From UBA2966 sp965242505 (GTDB lineage Bacteria; Pseudomonadota; Alphaproteobacteria; UBA2966), in assembly GCA_965242505.1 (NCBI GenBank), contig OZ251449.1, positions 2,852,001 to 2,916,000 of the forward strand: a DNA stretch of 64,000 bases. Reading direction: 5' to 3'. The notes under the pieces were generated by a model that was given only the letters and a program-made list of their open reading frames with translations, was not told where the DNA came from and did no database searches. Each line of letters begins with the position of its first letter. Within the stretch, counting starts at the first letter, position 1. Below, in pieces: positions 24,410 to 33,279 of the stretch. The translations under genes and the position numbers were made by a program.

Positions 24410-25929
24410 GTCTGATCCTCGAAATCGAGTTCCTGACCGGCGTCTGCCGCGTCGCGCGCGAACCCGGCGACGACGCGCCCGACTGGCCGCCGCAACCCGA
24501 CAGGGTGTTCTCCGCGCTCGTTTCCGCTTGGGCGGCCCGAGGCGAACGGTCCGAGGAGCGGGAGGCGCTTGAGTGGCTGGAACGGCAACCACCGCCAGTC
24601 ATTCACGCGAGCGGCCACACATCAAGGACGACGCCTAGCGTGTTCGTGCCGCCAAACGATTTTCAGACCCCGAAGAACGATCTCGATAGACAGAGATGGT
24701 ATCGCGATTTCCTGGCTCGGGGCAGGCGCCCTCCTGAAAAGGGCGGCCACGAGCGTAGTTGGAAACAGGCGCTTTCCACTCTCCCGGAAAGCCGACAGAG
24801 AAAAGAACGCCGCTTCCCCGTCGCCCGCCCGGACGATCCGCTCATGGCGTTGGCCTGGCCGGCGGAACCCGAACCAGCACTGTTCGATGCATTGGGCGCC
24901 CTCGCCCACTGCATCGGGTATCTGGGCCACTCGGCCAGCTTGGCGCGATGCCGATTTCTGTTGGACGATACGCCGGACCGTGGATTTCCGGCCATGCCAG
25001 CGCGTCGGCGCGTTTATCCAGGACGGATGCGCGAGTTGGAGGAGGCCCATCGCGCGAACCCCGTTCGCCCGACGATCCGACCCGGCGCGCCCGTTTTCGC
25101 CGAAAGGACGCCGAACCCGGAACCGTTGGACGACTGGCTGATACTTGAGGCGGTCGATGGCGAGATCCCGGACGTTCGCGCCGCAGCTCCTGTCTGCCGT
25201 GTGCTGCGACGTGCGCTGATGAGCGGTTACCAGAGGACAGGTCTGGCGGACGCCATACCCGAGGTCGTCTCCGGTCATGCTCCGGGCGGCGCGCCGACCC
25301 GGCTCCCGCATCTTGCGATCGCGCCGATGGCCTTCGCTGGTTTTCCCCATGCCGATGGGCATCTCTTGGGTTTCGCCCTGATCCCACCGCGCGGGACGGC
25401 GCTTTGCCAAATCAAAGGCTTCCGCGCCGCGTTCGAGAACGTGGCGCCTTACCGTCGAGACGAAGAACGGCGGATATTGACGCTGCAAGGTCCGCCCCTG
25501 AACAAGCCGCTGCGCCTCGCGCCCGCACCGGATGACATGGAGCGGAAACGTTCGCTCTCCTCCGAACCCTATCTGAGACCGTCGCGTGTCTGGGCCAGCA
25601 CCACGCCAATCGTGCTTGAACGACATCTGAAGCGGAAAGACGATGCCGAGATACGAGAACTTGTCGCGAGCGCGTGCGAAAACGCCGAACTGCCGCGCCC
25701 CGACCTGAACCGGATCCGGGCCGGGAAACATTCTGCGATCGAGGGCGTCCCCCCCTCCCGGTCCTTGGCGGGAGAGCCGCCATGGACCCGATGGAAGACG
25801 CCAAAATCGCTGATGAGCCGACAACTGGTTCATGCGGTCATCGACTTTGGGGAAGAGGTACGCGGCCCGGTCCTCCTCGGCGCCGGGCGGTTTACCGGTC
25901 TCGGCCTCTGCCGCGGCATGGGGTGTTGA
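24406..25929 (+). CDS. csb2: Type I-G CRISPR Cas5-Cas6 fusion subunit (Csb2)
   Basis: A 507-residue protein of the GSU0054/Csb2 family. In type I-G systems this single protein does the work of Cas5 (5' handle cap) and Cas6 (pre-crRNA cutting). The N-terminus MSLILEIEFLTGVCRVA with WPPQPDRVFSALVSAW is typical of the family. PHLAIAPMAFAGFPHADGH in the middle and the glycine-rich end GPVLLGAGRFTGLGLCRGMG match the RAMP-type G-rich loop. No separate cas6 exists in the locus. It overlaps csb1 by four bases, and cas3 begins at or just before its stop. Confidence 0.9.
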   Translation: MSLILEIEFLTGVCRVAREPGDDAPDWPPQPDRVFSALVSAWAARGERSEEREALEWLERQPPPVIHASGHTSRTTPSVFVPPNDFQTPKNDLDRQRWYRDFLARGRRPPEKGGHERSWKQALSTLPESRQRKERRFPVARPDDPLMALAWPAEPEPALFDALGALAHCIGYLGHSASLARCRFLLDDTPDRGFPAMPARRRVYPGRMRELEEAHRANPVRPTIRPGAPVFAERTPNPEPLDDWLILEAVDGEIPDVRAAAPVCRVLRRALMSGYQRTGLADAIPEVVSGHAPGGAPTRLPHLAIAPMAFAGFPHADGHLLGFALIPPRGTALCQIKGFRAAFENVAPYRRDEERRILTLQGPPLNKPLRLAPAPDDMERKRSLSSEPYLRPSRVWASTTPIVLERHLKRKDDAEIRELVASACENAELPRPDLNRIRAGKHSAIEGVPPSRSLAGEPPWTRWKTPKSLMSRQLVHAVIDFGEEVRGPVLLGAGRFTGLGLCRGMGC

Positions 25930-25931
25930 CC

Positions 25932-28832
25932 GTGGAGCTTCGTCCCGTCGATTTCGGCGATTTCTTTCGGGCTGTTCATGGCCACGACCCGTTCCCTTGG
26001 CAGCGGGCTCTGGTCGACCGTCTCGCCAAACGCGACGAATGGCCGGACGTGTTGGATCTTCCGACCAGCGCGGGAAAGACGGCGGCCATGGATGCGGCCG
26101 TGTTCCATCTGGCGTTGCGCGCCGATGCGCCGGGGAGAGCCGCCCTCCGGATCGCCTTCGTCGTGGATCGGCGCCTCGTGGTGGACGATGCGTTCGAGCG
26201 AGCCGAAAAGATCAGTAAGGCGCTTCGCTGCGCCCTGTCCGCCGATGCAAATCAGAACGAGATCGTCAAGGAAACCGCTCGCCGCCTGCGCCGGCTGGCG
26301 GGCGACGATGCGCCGCCCCTGATCGCACGGCGGCTTCGCGGCGGCGCGCCGCTGGAACACGATTGGGCGCGCACGCCCACGCAACCGACGATCCTCTGCT
26401 CCACCGTCGATCAGATCGGCTCGCGGTTGCTGTTTCGCGGATACGGCGTGTCTGACCGCATGAAGCCTATCCATGCGGGCCTGCTCGGGATCAACAGTCT
26501 GATCCTGTTGGACGAGGCCCATCTGTCCGAACCGTTCCGGCAGACTCTTGACGCTGTACAACGCATCGGACGAGCCGGAGTGCGAACGGCGCTCCTGTCC
26601 GCCACGCCGGGGGTCGGAGCGGAACGGCGTTTCGAGCTTTCAACGATGGATCGTGCCCACCCCGTGCTGAGAAAACGGATCGAAGCATGCAAACCGGTGA
26701 GATTGGTGGCGCGCGGGAAGGCCACGGCCATTGTGGGGGCTTTCGCCACGGCCGCCCGCGAGATGGTGAAACGGTTACGGAAGAAAGGCGTCTCGCCGCC
26801 TTCCGTCGGCGTCGTCGTCAACCGCGTCGCCTTGGCGCGGGATGTCTTCGACGCTCTGAATGGTGAAGACGGGTTCGACGCGACGCTGATGATCGGACGG
26901 TCACGGAGCACGAACCGAGACAGGATTGTCGAAAAGCTCGCTCCCTTCCGAACAGGCGCCAAGAACCGTTCGCAAGCCAAGCCTCTGTTCATCGTCGCGA
27001 CCCAATGCCTGGAGGTCGGGGTTGACCTCGACCTCGACGGCCTCGTGACCCAGGCCGCTTCCCTCGACGCGCTTCGCCAGCGTTTCGGCCGGCTGAATCG
27101 CGCCGGGCGGCCGGTTCCCGCCGAAGGCGAGATTCTGGCGCGTTCCGAGGATATCGCCAAGAAGGCCGACGATCCGGTCTATGGCGACCGCATCCGCCTC
27201 ACTTGGGAAGCACTGCAACAGGTTGCCGAAGGCGGAACGGTGGACTTCGGTGTCGAGGCGCTGCCTAGCCGCCTGGCCAAAGCCGGTATCGATCCAGGCG
27301 GACTCTCGGCAGGACGACCGGACGCCCCGGTCGTCATGCCGGCCTATCTCGACCTGTGGTCGCAGACCTCGCCGCGGCCAGCGGCTGACCCGGATGTCGG
27401 ACTGTTCCTGCACGGAGCCGAACGGACGGCCGCCGGAGTCTCCATCGTCTGGCGCGGCGATGTTTCGGAAGACGATATGGAGGACGCGAAACAGAACGAT
27501 CCAAGTGAACTGCTTCGACTGGTCCCGCCTCGCGCCTCCGAGGCGGTCGAGGTCCCGCTCTGGGCCGCGCGGGCGTGGTTGCGACGCGAACCGCGGGATT
27601 CGGGACCCGTTGACGCCATGTCCGATGCGCCCGAGCGCGAGCGCGAAGACGAAACGCCGAGGACAGCTGCGATCCGGAGAAAAGGGCGGCCCGTCTTCCG
27701 CTGGGCCGGGGCGGGCGACGAGCGCACCGGCCTCGTGCGGCCGGATAAGTTACGGCCAGGAGACATGCTGATCGTTCCCGCCGAGTACGGCGGCTGCGAC
27801 GAGTTTGGTTGGGCGCCCGACTCCCCCGACTCCAGTGAGCGCGTTGAAGATGTTGCCGACGACGCAGCCAAACCCTATTGGGGGCGGCGCTGTGCGGTTC
27901 GGGTTGCGCCCAGCCTTGTGCAAGACGGCGTTCAATGGAGCCGTGTGTCGCAGATACTCCAGGACGAAAGCGCCGCCGTTGGAGACTTGGTCGACCGGCT
28001 GCTCGGCGCGCTGCCGCCCGAGAACTCGGTGCGGAATGGGCTGAAAGCGCTGCAACGCGCCAGAGGGCGGCTCGATGTTCACTTCCCTTATTCCGGGGGG
28101 CGGGATAGGGGCGCGGTCATCGTGGCGGAACGGGGGGTCGAGGGGGAATCGGCAGGCGATGCCGCCGTGCCCGCGACCGAGGACGACCACGCGTCGCATA
28201 CCTCCGGCAAGCCCGTGCCTCTCGACGACCATGGCCGCCGGGTCGCCCGCTTCGCCGAACGTTTCGCCCAAACGCTCGGTCTCGGAGACGTTGCGGGCGA
28301 CCTCCGCCTCGCGGCGTACCTGCACGATGCCGGCAAGGCCGACAAGCGATTTCAGGTCATGCTGTCGGGCGGTGATCTCTGGAACCGTCCCGACGGCCCG
28401 CCCTTGGCCAAAAGCGGACGGCCATCGCGGGGGAATGCATGGGACCGCGCGAGACTTCCGAAGGGTTGGCGCCACGAAGCCCTGTCCGTAAGGATGGCGC
28501 GGACACACCCGCGTTTTGCGGACGCACACGACCCCGCTCTCGTCCTCTGGTTGATCGGGAGCCATCACGGGCTGGGCCGGCCATTCTTCGACTTCCTCGA
28601 TCCGGTCCCGGATCAGGAACCGTTCCCATGCCTTGGCATTGATGCCGCCCATTGGCGGACCGCGGCGGAGAAGCCGGGACCGCAATCATTGGCTTTCGAG
28701 TTCCGCGGCGCCGACTGGCCGTCCCTGTTCGAAGACCTCAGGCGGAAACACGGAATATGGGGATTGGCTCATTTGGAAGCGATCCTGCGTCTCGCGGACC
28801 ACCGGGCGTCGGAAGAGGAGCGCGGGTTGTGA
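25932..28832 (+). CDS. cas3: Type I-G CRISPR helicase-nuclease Cas3, HD domain at the C-terminus
   Basis: A 966-residue protein that unwinds and degrades target DNA. The helicase comes first: DLPTSAGKT (Lys49), LLDEAHLSEPF, LLSATPG and QRFGRLNRAG. The HD nuclease comes last: YLHDAGKADKRF (His798, Asp799), WRHEALS, and GSHHGLGRP. Helicase-then-HD order is the I-G (GSU0051) form, opposite to type I-E. The start is uncertain: GTG 25932 has a GGGG stretch at good spacing, while GTG 25923 or TTG 25926 would overlap csb2. No frameshift was seen and all key residues are present, so interference may still work. Confidence 0.9.
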   Translation: MELRPVDFGDFFRAVHGHDPFPWQRALVDRLAKRDEWPDVLDLPTSAGKTAAMDAAVFHLALRADAPGRAALRIAFVVDRRLVVDDAFERAEKISKALRCALSADANQNEIVKETARRLRRLAGDDAPPLIARRLRGGAPLEHDWARTPTQPTILCSTVDQIGSRLLFRGYGVSDRMKPIHAGLLGINSLILLDEAHLSEPFRQTLDAVQRIGRAGVRTALLSATPGVGAERRFELSTMDRAHPVLRKRIEACKPVRLVARGKATAIVGAFATAAREMVKRLRKKGVSPPSVGVVVNRVALARDVFDALNGEDGFDATLMIGRSRSTNRDRIVEKLAPFRTGAKNRSQAKPLFIVATQCLEVGVDLDLDGLVTQAASLDALRQRFGRLNRAGRPVPAEGEILARSEDIAKKADDPVYGDRIRLTWEALQQVAEGGTVDFGVEALPSRLAKAGIDPGGLSAGRPDAPVVMPAYLDLWSQTSPRPAADPDVGLFLHGAERTAAGVSIVWRGDVSEDDMEDAKQNDPSELLRLVPPRASEAVEVPLWAARAWLRREPRDSGPVDAMSDAPEREREDETPRTAAIRRKGRPVFRWAGAGDERTGLVRPDKLRPGDMLIVPAEYGGCDEFGWAPDSPDSSERVEDVADDAAKPYWGRRCAVRVAPSLVQDGVQWSRVSQILQDESAAVGDLVDRLLGALPPENSVRNGLKALQRARGRLDVHFPYSGGRDRGAVIVAERGVEGESAGDAAVPATEDDHASHTSGKPVPLDDHGRRVARFAERFAQTLGLGDVAGDLRLAAYLHDAGKADKRFQVMLSGGDLWNRPDGPPLAKSGRPSRGNAWDRARLPKGWRHEALSVRMARTHPRFADAHDPALVLWLIGSHHGLGRPFFDFLDPVPDQEPFPCLGIDAAHWRTAAEKPGPQSLAFEFRGADWPSLFEDLRRKHGIWGLAHLEAILRLADHRASEEERGL

Positions 28833-29806
28833 GCGGACACGCGACTCACCGTCTCGACGGGCTGGAGCCCGACAACCTGCTGGCCTTCATGGCGTTACTG
28901 GGCTTGCTGCGCGCCCTTGAAAAGGCTCGTCCAGACTGGCGTCCCCGTGTGTCCTGGACGGTCAATGAGCCGCCCCTTCGTCCGGCTCTGCGGACGCCGG
29001 AAACGGTGGACGAGATCGCCGTTGTCGAAGCGGCGGCCGAAGGGCTGGAGACTCTTGCCCGACGCCACGATTTCGAGGGGCTTTCGAACCTGACGCTACC
29101 TCCCGACGATGCCACGCGGAGACTTCAGAGCGCAGCTGCCTCGGATCGATACGTGGCCGACTTGTGGTCGGCGCTCGTTAGCGACGCCGCGATTGTCCGC
29201 GACGGCAAGAAGGTCGAACGGACGCCACTTTGCCTCATGTTCGGTCAGGGCCGTCAGGATTTCCTGTCTCGCCTCGCTTCGGTTCCGCGGGAAGCAATGC
29301 CGCCGAAGCGGGGTTCCGGCCGCAACAAGTCCGAGATATCCGAGACGGAGTGCTTGCATGAGGCGCTGTTCGCGCCGTGGCAACGCCCCGACGACGCGAC
29401 GCGACGTTCATTCCGATGGGATCCCAACGAAGACACACGTCATGCTTTGCGTGCAAGAGATCCAACCGACTCGAAAACCAAGGAAACCACACAACACGGC
29501 GCCAACCGACTCGCCTCGGTTGGCCTTTCCGTATTTACCGTCGTGCCAAGGCGGCGATCCTCCAGGGTAAATCTGGAAATCCTTGGCGGCGGTCGCGAAC
29601 CTAATGGAGACCACACTTTCGGATGGCCGATCTGGCGTGAGCCGATCGGTCTTGCCGCAATTCGCGCCTTGCTCGCCCACCCGCATCTTGACCGTCCGGG
29701 GACACGCGCGGCGCTCGGCGTTGTCGAACACCGTCGCGCACGGAGGATATCTGTTGGAAACTACATGAACGTCACAAGAGCCGAGGAGGCGCCCGAACGG
29801 GAATAA
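28829..29806 (+). CDS. Type I-G Cas8-like subunit (short, Cas3-linked)
   Basis: A 325-residue protein with a GTG start overlapping the cas3 stop (GTGA) and a GGAAGAGGAG ribosome site. The N-terminus HRLDGLEPDNLLAFMALLGLLRAL is typical of proteins encoded directly after cas3 in alphaproteobacterial I-G loci, labelled variously Csx17/Cas8-like, Csb3-like or Cas3-extension. It should be the large or accessory Cascade subunit; classic Csx17 is about twice as long. Lys/Arg-rich patches (PPKRGSGRNKSE, VVPRRRSSRV) could contact nucleic acid. The exact family name is not settled by eye. Confidence 0.7.
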   Translation: MSGHATHRLDGLEPDNLLAFMALLGLLRALEKARPDWRPRVSWTVNEPPLRPALRTPETVDEIAVVEAAAEGLETLARRHDFEGLSNLTLPPDDATRRLQSAAASDRYVADLWSALVSDAAIVRDGKKVERTPLCLMFGQGRQDFLSRLASVPREAMPPKRGSGRNKSEISETECLHEALFAPWQRPDDATRRSFRWDPNEDTRHALRARDPTDSKTKETTQHGANRLASVGLSVFTVVPRRRSSRVNLEILGGGREPNGDHTFGWPIWREPIGLAAIRALLAHPHLDRPGTRAALGVVEHRRARRISVGNYMNVTRAEEAPERE

Positions 29807-29811
29807 CCTCG

Positions 29812-30113
29812 GTGACCCCCAACCAAATCGAGCTCCATCTCCCCGCGCCGCCGGCGACCGGCGACATGCCGCTGGCGCCGGCGCGAATGGTGAACGAGTT
29901 CGTCTACTGTCCGCGCCTCGCCTATCTCATGTGGGTTCGGCGGAGACCGGCGACACGGTGGACGGCAAGCGCGTCCATGCCCGGGGCGACCCCGCCAACG
30001 CGCCCCTGCCGGCGCCCGAGGCCCTGGAGGACGAGCCGGAGAAGGTGGTCAGCCGTTCGATGACGCTTTCCTCCGAACGTTTCGGCGTGATCGCCAAGAT
30101 CGACGTCGCCGAG
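29812..30113 (+). pseudogene. cas4: cas4 remnant (5' part of a cas4-cas1 fusion gene), frameshifted
   Basis: The first frame (GTG 29812) gives the Cas4 N-terminus: PLAPARMVNEFVYCPRLAYL. About base 29935 the frame breaks, and the Cas4 sequence resumes one frame over as SAETGDTVDGKRVHARGDP, then VVSRSMTLSSERFGVIAKIDVAEA. There it stops: the nuclease core, the C-terminal iron-sulfur cysteines and the whole Cas1 part are missing. In intact type I-G loci this gene runs about 560 residues as a Cas4-Cas1 fusion used for spacer capture. The remnant follows the Cas8-like gene by five bases. Confidence 0.85.
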
Positions 30114-30349
30114 GCCCGGCGCTGGCGCCGGGTCTTCAAGACCATGAATGGCTTCGGCTCTCGGTCTTTCAGTGCCGCCTGTCGCGCCGCCGCCGGGCGG
30201 GACTGGAGACGCGGCTGCGCCGGTTCGTCAAGGCGGGAGAGGACCACGTTCTCCTGATCGACGTCGGACCGGCCGACAGGATCGCGCTCATCGTGGAAAG
30301 CATCGGCAAGATCTTCTCGGGCATCGAGCGGAACGCGGTCGTGATATGA
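30114..30349 (+). pseudogene. cas2: cas2 remnant fused to the cas4 scar, frameshifted
   Basis: Directly after the Cas4 fragment the same frame continues as RRWRRVFKTMNGFG, the segment after the first strand of Cas2. It then breaks. In the next frame it resumes as LSVFQCRLSRRRRAGLE, VKAGEDHVLLIDVGPADR and GKIFSGIERNAVVI, with stop TGA at 30347-30349. About the first dozen Cas2 residues, including the first strand and its metal-binding Asp, are gone. So one deletion removed the end of cas4, all of cas1 and the start of cas2, and small indels hit both stubs. Neither product can be made whole. Confidence 0.85.
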
Positions 30350-30595
30350 TGGCGTCGACCGTCGGCGCCGCGCGGACCGCCGGATGCATGTTTCCGCCGC
30401 GACGTTTCGAGAGGCGCGGTGACGGCGGTTGCGCGGGGGACGCTCGAATCCGCGCAGGTTGCTGATCGTCTCGCGCTCTTTGTCATCGTGAACAGGTTGA
30501 TCGAAGCCATGGGGGGACGCCTGTGGCTTCTTGTCCCGAGGCGCTCGAAAACGAGCGCATTTCATCCTGATCGGGAACGGGTTACGAGAAAGGTA
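30350..30595 (+). promoter_or_regulatory. CRISPR leader region
   Basis: About 245 bases between the cas2 remnant and the first repeat, with no gene supported. Its position at the cas-proximal end, the repeat polarity (3' end TTGAAGC away from cas) and the decayed terminal repeat at the far end all place the leader here. A transcription start for the array should lie within it, but no clear promoter box stands out. Confidence 0.6.
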
Positions 30596-31431
30596 ATTTC
30601 CGGGGCGATATCGCTCCGGTCTCATTGAAGCCTGCTCGAGGAGCAGACCGAGGACTATGTGGTCTCAGCATTTCCGGGGTGATATCGCCCTGGCCTCATT
30701 GAAGCAAGGGACAGGGAGAAATCGATGCTGCGGCATACTACATCTCCGGGGTGATATCGCCCCGGCTTCATTGAAGCGCCTGAGTCATCGCCGTATCGCT
30801 CTCCCACGCGCAATTTCCGGGGTGATATCGCTCCGGCTTCATTGAAGCGGAGGCATCGGGGTGAACCTTGCGACGGAGCAGCACATTTCCGGAGCGATAT
30901 CGCTCCGGCCTCATTGAAGCGCCGTGGACACGACCGGCCAGCTGCGGTTCGCCGCGGGATTTCCGGAGCGATATCGCCCCGGCCTCATTGAAGCTACCCA
31001 GGCACGAATCCATGGGAACGACTCGGGGGCATTTCCGGGGTGATATCGCCCCGGCCTCATTGAAGCCGGCCTGATCTCAAGCCGCACATCGAGCGCGCGC
31101 TCGACTCCGGGGTGATATCGCCCCGGCCTCATTGAAGCCCGCACCGCTCGCATCGATACTTCGCGCGGCTCAGCACAATTTCCGGGGTGATATCGCTCCG
31201 GCCTCATTGAAGCAATCCATGTCCGGCGATGCTGCTCAGGCCGCCGTTGAATTTCCGGGGTGATATCGCCCCGGCCCCATTGAAGCCCGACTTGCCGCGA
31301 CCACATCCCGATCTTGTGGCGCATTTCCGGGGCGATATCGCTCCGGCCTCATTGAAGCGACCAGGCGTGCATCGCGTTCGAGCACGTTCTCGCCTATTTC
31401 CGGGGCGATATCGCTCCGGCCTCATCGAGGC
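30596..31431 (+). CRISPR. CRISPR array, 12 repeats of 36 bp and 11 spacers
   Basis: Repeats start at 30596, 30670, 30742, 30813, 30885, 30959, 31031, 31103, 31178, 31251, 31323 and 31396. Spacers are 35-39 bases. The repeat reads ATTTCCGGGG, then TGATATCGCC, then CCGGCCTCAT, then TGAAGC. Nearly every copy differs from the others at one to four positions. The 20-base core is a palindrome (perfect in the fifth copy, CCGGAGCGAT/ATCGCTCCGG), and most changes keep base pairing. The last copy is degenerate at its 3' end (CATCGAGGC), as expected for the trailer end. No self-target was spotted in the window by eye. Confidence 0.97.
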
Positions 31432-31492
31432 CAAGTCGACGACGTTCGGGCGCGCGTTGACTCGGCCCGCGGGTGAATCTATCCTGAATCGC

Positions 31493-31530
31493 GAAACCGG
31501 CGGAGGATCCGCCGGTTTCCCGGCTTTTCG
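31493..31530. terminator. Hairpin after the CRISPR array
   Basis: A perfect 12-bp inverted repeat (GAAACCGGCGGA, loop GGA, complement), followed after CCGGC by TTTT. It lies between the array and etfB and would end array transcription; the short T-run makes it a moderate terminator. Confidence 0.55.
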
Positions 31531-31585
31531 GGCGCCGCGCCGCGCGCGCCGCCCATGCGCGCCATCGTTCCGGAGCAGGCCAGAC

Positions 31586-32335
31586 ATGAAAGTGCTCGTC
31601 GCGGTCAAGCGCGTCATCGACTACAACGTCAAGATCCGCGTGAAGGCCGACGGAACGGGCGTCGAGATGGCGAACGTCAAGATGTCGATGAACCCGTTCG
31701 ACGAGATCGGCGTGGAAGAGGCGCTGCGGCTCCGGGAAGCCGGCAAGGCGGAGGAGGTCGTCGCCGTCGGCCTCGGCCCCCAGAAGTGCCAGGAGACCAT
31801 CCGCACGGCGCTGGCCATGGGGGCGGACCGCGGCATCCACGTGAAGACGGACGAGGAGTTGCAGCCGCTGGCGGTGGCCAAGCTGCTCAAGGCCGTGATC
31901 GAGGAGGAACGGCCCGGCCTCGCCATCCTCGGCAAGCAGGCCATCGACGACGATGCGAACCAGACCGGACAGATGACGGCGGCGCTGCTGGGCTGGCCCC
32001 AGGCGACCTTCGCCTCCCGACTCGACGTCGGGGACGACCGCGCCCGCGTCACCCGCGAGGTGGACGGGGGCCTGGAGACGGTCGACGTGAAGACGCCCTG
32101 CGTCGTGACCACCGACCTGCGCCTGAACGAGCCGCGCTACGCCAGCCTCCCCAACATCATGAAGGCCAAGAAGAAACCCATCGACGAGAAGACCCCGGAG
32201 GAGCTGGGCGTCGACGCGGCGCCGCGCCTCGAAACCCTGAAGGTGGCCGAACCGCCCGGCCGCGAGGCCGGGATCAAGGTGGAGAGCGTCGCCGAACTCG
32301 TCGACAGGCTCCGCAACGAGGCGGGGGTGATCTGA
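31586..32335 (+). CDS. etfB: Electron transfer flavoprotein beta subunit
   Basis: A 249-residue protein starting MKVLVAVKRVIDYNVKIRVK, with MSMNPFDEIGVEEALRL, LGKQAIDDDANQTGQ and DLRLNEPRYASLPNIMKAKKKP, the classic beta-subunit blocks including the AMP site and the recognition loop. With the alpha subunit it passes electrons from acyl-CoA and other dehydrogenases to the ETF-quinone reductase. An upstream ATG-less leader of about 70 bases precedes it. It shares TGATG with etfA, so the two are translationally coupled. Confidence 0.95.
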   Translation: MKVLVAVKRVIDYNVKIRVKADGTGVEMANVKMSMNPFDEIGVEEALRLREAGKAEEVVAVGLGPQKCQETIRTALAMGADRGIHVKTDEELQPLAVAKLLKAVIEEERPGLAILGKQAIDDDANQTGQMTAALLGWPQATFASRLDVGDDRARVTREVDGGLETVDVKTPCVVTTDLRLNEPRYASLPNIMKAKKKPIDEKTPEELGVDAAPRLETLKVAEPPGREAGIKVESVAELVDRLRNEAGVI

Positions 32336-33279
32336 TGGCCGTCCTCGTCGTCGCGGAGCACGACAACGCGGAGCTCAAGGACCCGACGTTCAACACGATG
32401 ACCGCGGCCGCCGAGATCGACGGCGACGCGCACGTCCTCGTGGCCGGGGCCGGCTGCCGGGCCGTCGCCGACGCGGCGGCGGCCATCGCGACCGCGCGCA
32501 AGGTCCTCCTCGCCGACGACGACGCCTACGAACACCGCCTCGCGGAGGCCATGGCGCCGCTACTCGTTTCGCTGGCCGACGGCTACGACGCGATCCTGGC
32601 GCCGGCCGACACCTTCGGGAAGGACTTCATGCCCCGCGCCGCGGCCCTCGCCGACGCCGCGCAGATATCGGACGTCCAGGAAGTGGTGTCCCCCGACACC
32701 TTCGTGCGGCCGATCTACGCCGGGAACGCGCTGGCCACGGTCCGGAGCGCCGACGCCACCAGGTTCATCACCGTCCGCGCCACCGCCTTCGCCGCCGCCG
32801 AGGCCGCGGGCGGAAGCGCGCCGGTGGAGGAGGTCGCGGCGGCCGGGGACCCGGGCCTGTCGACCTACGTCGGGAGCGAGGTCAGCGGGAAGGAGCGCCC
32901 CGAGCTCGCGTCGGCCCGCGTCGTCGTCTCGGGCGGGCGCGGGATGCAGAGCGGCGACAACTTCCGGCTGATCGAGAACGTCGCGGACAGGCTGGGGGCC
33001 GCGGTCGGCGCGTCCCGCGCCGCGGTCGACGCGGGCTTCGTCCCCAACGACTACCAAGTCGGCCAGACCGGCAAGATCGTGGCGCCGGAGCTCTACGTCG
33101 CCGTCGGCATCTCCGGGGCGATCCAGCACCTCGCCGGCATGAAGGACAGCAAGGTCATCGTCGCCATCAACAAGGACGAGGAGGCGCCGATCTTCCAGGT
33201 CGCCGACTTCGGGCTGGTGGCGGACCTGTTCGACGCGCTGCCCGAACTCGAGAAGGAGCTGGAGAAGATTGGCCTCTGA
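32335..33279 (+). CDS. etfA: Electron transfer flavoprotein alpha subunit
   Basis: A 314-residue FAD-binding subunit. The C-terminal FAD domain is clear: VVVSGGRGMQSGDNF, GASRAAVDAGFVPNDYQVGQTGK, PELYVAVGISGAIQHLAGM and VIVAINKDEEAPIFQVADFGLV. The N-terminal half has the usual ETF alpha/beta fold. Its start overlaps the etfB stop by one base and its end overlaps the next gene by eleven bases, giving an etfB-etfA-hbd operon. Confidence 0.95.
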   Translation: MAVLVVAEHDNAELKDPTFNTMTAAAEIDGDAHVLVAGAGCRAVADAAAAIATARKVLLADDDAYEHRLAEAMAPLLVSLADGYDAILAPADTFGKDFMPRAAALADAAQISDVQEVVSPDTFVRPIYAGNALATVRSADATRFITVRATAFAAAEAAGGSAPVEEVAAAGDPGLSTYVGSEVSGKERPELASARVVVSGGRGMQSGDNFRLIENVADRLGAAVGASRAAVDAGFVPNDYQVGQTGKIVAPELYVAVGISGAIQHLAGMKDSKVIVAINKDEEAPIFQVADFGLVADLFDALPELEKELEKIGL

